Notes under the pieces: model-generated
The model's input: the letters and a program-made list of their open reading frames with translations, nothing else
What the model was told of the DNA's origin: nothing
Database searches by the model: none
Source of the DNA: Dendrolimus kikuchii
Taxonomy: Eukaryota > Arthropoda > Insecta > Lepidoptera > Lasiocampidae
DNA: 64,000 nt
Direction of reading: 5' to 3'
NCBI GenBank assembly: GCA_019925095.2
Contig: CM034401.1
Location: 9,087,838-9,151,837 of the forward strand
Shown: positions 58,010 through 64,000 of the stretch, piece by piece
How the letters are laid out: every line of letters begins with the position of its first letter
Numbering within the stretch: position 1 is the stretch's first letter
Position numbers and translations under genes: made by a program

Positions 58010-58345
58010 GTCAAACACGAGTAAAAGCAACAATACTCCCGCCAGACATGGAAAAAGTCGTGACCGCCTCGCGCTTGGGTCAGGCAGGATGCTGCGGGCG
58101 TAAATAATGCCGACGTCCAATCTTAATTATCGGTCGATCGTTAGAGATGACCGACGGGCACACCGAAATCGGCGAGCTTGGTTGCGACATCGGCCCTCTG
58201 TCGGCCGAGTGGCCCGTCATTATCGAACGGCTGTATCGCCCATCGATAAATCGCTAGAATCGAACCACCTGCGAGACGCGCGACGCGGCGGGGACGGCGC
58301 GGCCGGTGTTATTGTACACTTTTGGCACCGGCCATTATAATTCTT
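58010..58345. promoter_or_regulatory. CpG-rich island, candidate promoter or enhancer
   Basis: The strongest CpG-rich block in the window outside repeats (for example GCGAGACGCGCGACGCGGCG). It contains ATCGATAA (58243-58250), close to the DREF/BEAF core TATCGATA, and several further ATCG words. A 77-codon arginine-rich plus frame (58107-58340) runs through it but is the kind of product any CG-rich DNA gives. No repeat family matches. Candidate core promoter, insulator or first exon of an unseen gene; direction unknown. Confidence 0.35.
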
Positions 58346-58599
58346 TTGTTGCTATTGCTATTATTTTCATCGCGATGACTCGGTGTATTGTTGCTTTGCT
58401 TGATAGTTGATAACATCAATCGATTTGAAAAAAATAGTTTGCTTTAATACTGTTGTTACAATATTTAAGTTACCTATTTCTAAATTACTATTTCAGATTA
58501 AGTAAGAGAGTAAGCATAACAAATAATCCACTATAAGAAATGCGATCAAGTAACATGATATGTAAGTACTTACATATAGTATCCTACACTCTCGTGCAG

Positions 58600-59060
58600 C
58601 CAAATCGACTCAACCCTTAACTCCGCATAAATATATGGTTTTTATTAAAGATACAAAAGATATTTATAACAATAATATCTCATTTGTTAGGGATAATCCT
58701 TATTTTACCCAAGCATAGGTCAAATTATAAAACGCAATCGACGCGATAACAACAGGCTTTGCATTCATAGTAGTAAAACTACACTAATACAAAAAAGTGT
58801 ATTATGTATGGCACCAGTAATATACAATAAATTACCTGACAGTATAAAGAAGCAAAAGTCCATATTATTATTTAAGAGAAACCTAAAGAATTTTTTGATA
58901 ATGAAATGCTATTATAAAATGGAGGATTATTTAAGTGATAAATTCTAATGATTATTAATGTATTCTTATTTAATTAATGCTTTGCTTGACATTTAATACT
59001 ATTATTTACTTTATATCATTATTATTGTAAATTAGTTTCAATTTAGTTTAGATATCAGAT
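58600..59060 (+). pseudogene. LINE ORF2 C-terminus, frameshifted
   Basis: Frame up to 58949 reads TTLIQKSVLCMAPVIYNKLP, DSIKKQKSILLFKRNLKNFL and IMKCYYKMEDYLSDKF, then TAA. 'Y.TR..NN..L....K....QKSV...A...YNKLP..IK......FK..LK.FL....YY...E' is the conserved end of jockey/CR1-like insect LINEs. The upstream 'HRSNYKTQSTR' segment lies in another frame, so there is a frameshift near 58750. The 3' UTR continues to about 59060. No catalytic core. Old, 5'-truncated copy. Confidence 0.75.
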
Positions 59061-59340
59061 CTGAAAATTGCACGCCTAATAAGGCAAAATATATTGAGAC
59101 AATTACCAGAAAAAAACACCTATGTATACATACATTTCTAGCAATAAATATTATTCTATTATATTAGAAATTTCAGCTTTAATTCAATATCATTATTATC
59201 AATATTCATTTAATATTTTTTTAATTAATGATGTCTGAACACAAATGTAGGAAAAATGGAAATTTAGAAATAGTTGTCATGGTGTCGTACTTTACGAATT
59301 AAACAAAAAGTATTGAAAAAACATAATAAAATGTGTGATT

Positions 59341-59995
59341 TCAATACTTGTTATTACCCCCTCTTGACGTAAACACAGCTTAGAGTTGGTTAATCATCGA
59401 AGATTTAATTTTTTTGATGGTGTCTTGAGCAATGCCGTCCCACTTCTCTAATAACGCTGTCTTCAACTTCTTGCCCGCTTCGTTTGAGGTCGCCCATAAA
59501 TGGTGTATGAGATTCATATCTGGACTGATTGTAGGCCAGTCCATTATGGGTATTTGGATTTCGACAAGAAATTGCTGATAGACACACGAAGTGTAACTTG
59601 GAGTATTGTCGTGTATTAAGACGAATTCTTCACTGACAAATCTTACCTAGGAAACAACGTGATCAAGAAAAATATCGGTGATATAACGATCTGGTATCAG
59701 CACGTAAACGAGCTGGATTTTTTGGCCAAAGTGATACAAGCCTACATCGTGCAGAAACCGCCACCGTATGTAACCGTTTTAGCAAAAAAGCATTGGGAAA
59801 ATCGTTCGCCCGCGCGCGTGTAGACCTGGCCTCTCTTATCACTGCCATTCAGACATATTCTGCACACTTCAGGGAACAGAACCGACCGCCTTACAGTAAC
59901 GTCCGAATTAAGATACTCTCGCGTAAACTGAAAGTGAGCTTGCCAATGGCCTGCTGCAATATAGGGCCCTTTACGGGCCTTTTTAAGTCAGGTTG
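59341..59995 (-). pseudogene. Tc1-like transposase remnant, catalytically dead
   Basis: The minus strand carries, in order, AAGHWQAHFQFTREYLN; RRSVLFPEVCRICLNGSD; QVYTRAGERFSQCFF; (frameshift near 59755) GLYHFGQKIQLVYV; RYITDIFLDHVVS, stop; EEFVLIHDNTPSYTS; MDWPTISPDMNLIHHLW; EKWDGIAQDTIKKI; stop; TSRGGNNKY and the final TGA at 59341-59343. These are successive landmarks of a DD34E Tc1-family DNA transposase. The first catalytic Asp (DES) is changed (PEV), and the third acidic residue before HLW is His. The HDN Asp is kept. The N-terminal DNA-binding half is missing. Confidence 0.88.
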
Positions 59996-59999
59996 AATG

Positions 60000-60645
60000 T
60001 TTGAACATGCAACATATCATTATATTTACATAATCATTAACATTAAAGCGATCATATTATATGTATACCACCATCTTTATAATTAATCTAATTGATTCCT
60101 GGAGTTGTCTGGAACAGATCTCTCTTTAGTAATATGACTACCTTTTGTACACCAAAACATAAGTAAGTTGTATTAGAATTATCTATTTATGTACGAAAAT
60201 TGCTATTAAGTAAGTATATGTAACCTAACAAATCTCAGTTCATTGCCACACGCAAGTTTACTTTACTATGATTTTCTCATCTCTCTTAGCCACCTACATT
60301 GACATTATCTTACTATGAAGATTTTGAAAATTTTGTCTAGGTGATAAATGGAAATGTTCAGTTTCATACGTATTTTTATTGTAATTAGATGTGTAGAATT
60401 AATACATGTAATTAATTTGAAGAATTTTAATTGACGAATTATAATTATTTATTTATCTTACAGGAATAACAAACATATTGTTACAAGTCAAGTCCTGACA
60501 AAAACAAAATCCATCTGCAGCTCTGAAACAAAGCACATTTATTACCCGTCGGCATTTGAACTAATAACATTGAAATTCTTTTATGATCGTCTTCTTTTGT
60601 TTACTTATTGGCATACGGCTTATTGTTGTAAAGTAATCATTAGCC
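60000..60645. other. AT-rich sequence, nothing recognised
   Basis: An acceptor-like TATTTATCTTACAG (ends 60463) exists without a recognisable exon after it. I could not identify the lost terminal repeat of the Tc1 element here. Confidence 0.4.
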
Positions 60646-60726
60646 AAGTGTTACGGATTATAAAGTAAAAGCTGATTCTAGGAAGTTCGGTCCACGCTGC
60701 CGGGCGGACATATTGCATTTGTGCAG

Positions 60727-60733
60727 TATAAAA
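60727..60733 (+). promoter_or_regulatory. TATA box of the LTR
   Basis: TATAAAA placed about 80 bp into the LTR, in the expected U3 position. Confidence 0.65.
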
Positions 60734-60923
60734 CAATGACCTGATGGAGGGGGTTGGCAGTAGAGCGAGAACCACGAGCGAAGCGAGACGTGTGTATTAC
60801 AATCGGGAATCTAATAAGTGATGGTCTTTGCGCGTTTTATTGAATTACGACCTTCTGCATTAAGTTTGGACTTGTTGTGTTCGGTTATATTTGTACCTGT
60901 GTTATACGTGTTTGTATAATTCT

Positions 60924-60929
60924 AATAAA
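60924..60929 (+). terminator. Polyadenylation signal of the LTR
   Basis: AATAAA about 55 bp before the LTR end, in line with an R/U5 boundary shortly after. Confidence 0.6.
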
Positions 60930-60984
60930 CTCTATAATAATTCCAACGGCATTTTAATTCGAGTCCCTCGCGACTCGTAACAAT

Positions 60985-61818
60985 ATAATATTTATAAAAG
61001 TTTTACAATTAATAAAAATAGTAAAAGTATTTGCACCGTTATATTTTTAGATTCTGATTAAAATTATAATTAGTTAGTTAGCAGCGCTTATGCAGCTTAG
61101 TCCATCTCTATACAAATGGTTTGAACGTTCAAAAATTCAGAGCTCGTGATTTTGGATCGTGCTCTTCATTTATTCGCCGAGGACGGCGGAAGAGTGTCTT
61201 AAAATGACGTTTTCGAACTTTTCCCGGAGTTAAGTTTACAATGGACGTTCTCTTGTTCATTTAAATTGTTTCGATTCAATTCATTCATTCAATCCATGTA
61301 CACAAATTATGATCATACGTTAAACCTATTAGGGTATAGCATGCCATTGCAAATTAACATTTAACAATATTATTATGTTGGTACTATTATTATTTGATTC
61401 TTATACAGTTGTCAATTTTACTATAACCTTATTATCTGTATATATAGTTTAGCATCAAAATGTTTACTTGAATATTCAAAAATGGGATGCCATAATATAT
61501 TATTTACATTCCCGCAAGATGTGTACACAGATAAAGCAATTCAAAATATGTATGGTAGATATATCTACTAATTATAAAAGTATTTGTAATTATATCTATG
61601 GTACAACGAACACGACCTTTTATATTTTATTACAGATTTTACCGTTATAGTATAATTTAGGGTTCAATGTGTCTGGTAAAGAGTTCATATATTTAGTTGC
61701 TTATTTTATGGTCGGTCTACCGTTGTTGCGGAGACGCATAAAATATGCGAGACGATTTTTTTTATTACCTAAGTTAAGATTGTTTTTAGATCAATAAAAC
61801 AATAGAGCCAATGTATTA
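60985..61818. other. AT-rich sequence with one small islet
   Basis: A perfect 14-bp palindrome TTTGAACGTTCAAA lies at 61120-61133, in a slightly GC-richer stretch (61080-61260). Nothing coding is recognised. Confidence 0.4.
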
Positions 61819-61820
61819 GA

Positions 61821-62131
61821 TTTTTTTTATTGCAGGAGTTCAGTAGACAGGCAGACCGCCCACTTGATGGAAAGCGGTTACCATCGCCTATGGACATTTG
61901 CAACAATAAAGGTGCTACAAATGCGCTGCTGCTCTCTTCAGGGAGACTGGAACCTGGTCACTAATGCCGAAACACAACTCAAGGTTGTTATGGCGACATG
62001 CTTTAGACCAGGGGTGGTAGCCATCCAGTCGAACTAATGCCCTACCACCTGGTTGTGGGTTGTTTTGTCGCCTCTTACAATAGGCCGGCCGGCCGCAGGA
62101 AATTATATTCTTTCTCCGTTCCTGCACGGAT
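61821..62131 (-). mobile_element. SINE-like family F1, full-length copy
   Basis: Plus-strand reading: poly(T), ATTGCAGGAGTTCAGTAG, ... CACTTGATGGAAAGCGG, ... GAGACTGGAACCTGGTCAC, ... TTTTGTCGCCTCTTACAATA and the boundary CCTGCACGGAT (62121-62131). It is the same length as 44794-45105 and nearly identical to it, implying recent activity. The 89-codon minus frame 61915-62184 is a repeat translation. Confidence 0.87.
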
Positions 62132-62134
62132 AGA

Positions 62135-64000
62135 ATTATTTTAATTATAATTACAGTACGTAATATCACTAATATCAATATCATAAATATCTTTTGTAAA
62201 TAAATGTATGGTAAATATCACTCACAAAAACAAAATTTATACTCTATACTCGAGTTTTCATTGCGGTTTCGCATCCCGCGTGGAGTGTTCGGTTATTTCG
62301 GGACAGTAAGTATCTTGCGTCCATTTCCATTATTGAAAGTTTGTATACCTAATATGTACCAATTTTAGTGATGGTTGGTTAATTCCTAAGGCCATTAACA
62401 AAAAACATACAAACATCCGAAAAGGTGACTTTCATATTATTTAAATGTTTTTATAAGTAATTGCGTGTTTTGTTTAAGAATATTCAGTAACAGCTATAGT
62501 CGTAAACTCCAAAAGAATTTTTAATCGGGTGATAAATTGATCATTAGTACTTATGGCTCGATGAACTTTTTCACTCGTATGTCACCTTCAGCACGCGATC
62601 TTTTAGATTTGAAGAAGTCCTCGAGCCACATGTACGCGTACTTGCGTGTCTATCATCCGCTTAAAATGCGTTTGATTTTGACAGCTATAGATGTCACTAA
62701 GTTGTCTTTTTATTATAAAGGAAAATACATTATGTATTGATATACGTTACTCTCTCTAAAATTAACTGTGTAATATGAATAATTATATACACATTTAAAC
62801 CAGTACAACAAAAATGTTTATATATAATGTAGAAATGGGCATTAACATATCAAATTCCAATTTACATGCACTAAAATGCCACACATATTACATTTTGCGA
62901 AAAAATGTGTGATCAGTATAGTAATTACGAAATTATGCCGTATAGAACGGGGAATAACACGAGAATATCGCCCTTAGGGGGTGAATTTAGGAGAAATTGT
63001 AGGGCTTGCGTGCTTCCCGCAAGCTATATAATCCGACCCTGTATAATGACAATAAACATTAGCACGGAATCATATAGCACACCGCAACGATGTAGTGTAT
63101 CACCGTTTATTGCAAATAAAACGATCAAAAGTAATGATAATGGTCACCGTTTCATTCCATTAGAGTCAACATTTTCGCGTTAAACATAATGGAAAAAGCG
63201 ATTATTATCATTAATAATAAATTATAAAAACACTTGAGAAAAGTGTAGGGATGTTTTAACGTTTTTTAAGAATTTTTAAGATTTTAATATCTTATTGATT
63301 TTATCATTATCAAATCCGGTTCTGATTTAAGCTTCTGCCTCAAAGCCCGGAGTTTGGTTTGTTGTAGCGTATCTCAGGCTTACCTGTACTTTCAGGATAT
63401 ACGGGTGGTGCTACGACAAAAACTAAGGCTAAACATTTATAAACAGTTATATCCAGTATTGCAATTCAAAGAAGTAACGTAGTTATCCTTAACCATAGAA
63501 GACGGTGACTTAGGCTATTATAGGTATTCATACTTATAGCTATCAGGGATGATAAGTAGAATACACTATAAGTAAATTTAGTTTTCTTTATTGTTGACTA
63601 AAGTAATGTGTTTTTTAATAATTATAATAAATCTTAATATTCTATAATTAATAGAGCAGAAAGAAACCAGCAGTGGTTTTAACTACCAAACTGCCCTTTT
63701 GTATAGCAGAAATATATAAGTAGAAGAATTTTCTATGGGAAACATGTAGGGAGGTACTAACCTTACCTATTGCATCAAACAAAGAATTTTTAAACTGTAT
63801 GTTTGGTCGTTTCTCAAAATCTGCATTTTATAAATAAATTAAGTAGTTAAAGTCAGGTTTCGACAATTCAAACGATTCGGACAAATTTATACCTACTAGT
63901 TTTTATGTAGCATAAGGGTTGCATTAACAGAAAGCAAGAGTAATTAGTTCACCGATAAAAGCTCCCGTTTTTCGTATTTTAATGTTAACCTTTTATTATA
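62135..64000. other. AT-rich sequence to the window end, no gene recognised
   Basis: Frames at 62537-62740 and 62905-63183 (92 codons) have no motif. The latter overlaps a slightly GC-richer spot with a short GCTTGCG/CGCAAGC hairpin near 63005-63025. A minus-strand donor-like ACAG|GTAAGC lies at 63384/63383. Confidence 0.45.

Larger units (their letters stand above)
60649..60982 (+). mobile_element. Solo LTR of an LTR retrotransposon (gypsy-like)
   Basis: 334-bp unit bounded by a perfect inverted heptamer, TGTTACG at the start and CGTAACA at the end, i.e. the TG...CA rule. Inside, in order: TATAAAA (60727-60733), a GAGCGAGAACCACGAGCGAA block about 40 bp on, and AATAAA (60924-60929) about 55 bp before the end. 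These are the promoter and polyadenylation signals expected in U3 and R. No primer-binding site follows, and no polypurine tract precedes, so it is a solo LTR. Flanks (CCAAG and ATATA) show no target duplication. Ty3/gypsy affiliation is from the general look of lepidopteran LTRs. Confidence 0.8.

Noticed and set aside
61120..61133. 14-bp palindrome TTTGAACGTTCAAA as a defined operator
   Set aside because: Perfect but isolated; a GAA..TTC pair alone is too short to claim a heat-shock or hormone-response element.
62905..63183. 92-codon frame as a gene
   Set aside because: No motif, AT-rich composition matching its flanks, no promoter or splice context.
1..64000. Bacterial or phage-like system, CRISPR array or toxin module
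   Set aside because: Composition, repeats and lack of long frames or operon spacing show a eukaryotic non-coding region; no spaced direct-repeat array is present.

Overview
The window is eukaryotic, AT-rich, and looks like a non-coding stretch of a lepidopteran (moth or butterfly) chromosome. The taxonomic call rests on dispersed repeats that I recognise from lepidopteran genomes: LINE 3' ends carrying a 'GGCGGCCTTATCGCT' type motif and an AATAAAGTGTT tail, tRNA-headed SINEs ending in a 'CCCAGCAGTGGGA' type motif, 'CCGGGATAAAA' Lep1/Helitron-like repeats, and 'CTAGCGGCCC...GACGTTGTCCTG' repeats. No bacterial-style operon, CRISPR array, rRNA or intact tRNA gene is visible. I found no complete protein-coding gene on either strand. 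Nearly all open frames are under 115 codons, lack family signatures and are what chance or repeats would give.

Layout. 1-8.0 kb is mostly unique AT-rich DNA with one SINE (2917-3209) and a second tRNA-headed SINE (8018-8102). 8.2-14.4 kb is a patchwork of Lep1-like, TAGCGG-family and LINE tail fragments with a long CA microsatellite. A splice-like site (polypyrimidine tract, CAG|GTAAGG, then AAAG|GTGAGTAC 66 bp on) lies at 14.6-14.72 kb. 16.05-18.55 kb holds a 640 bp element with inverted ends and three head-to-tail copies of one repeat, one of which contains an expanded 9-bp minisatellite. 19.5 kb carries a LINE C-terminus. 23-31 kb is comparatively repeat-poor, with several GC-richer islets. 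31.8-34.9 kb contains one diverged and two tandem copies of a roughly 640 bp LINE-end unit, and an exon-like open stretch at 32.06 kb. 36-49 kb is dense in repeats: SINE and LINE tails, an RTE-like C-terminus, a 477 bp TA-flanked MITE with very long inverted arms (43545-44021), and several near-identical copies of a roughly 310 bp SINE-like family. 50.77-50.93 kb is a 162 bp foldback. 56.59-57.25 kb is a hAT-type MITE with 8-bp target duplications, inserted in a SINE-like copy. 58.0-58.34 kb is a GC-rich island. 58.6-59.06 kb is a LINE C-terminus pseudogene, 59.34-60.0 kb a dead Tc1-like transposase, and 60.65-60.98 kb a solo LTR.

The features do not work together as a pathway. The simplest reading is the interior of a very long intron or an intergenic domain. 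What may carry host function are the splice-like signals, the GC-rich islets and the exon-like stretch. All calls are by eye from sequence and recalled family patterns, with no database search.
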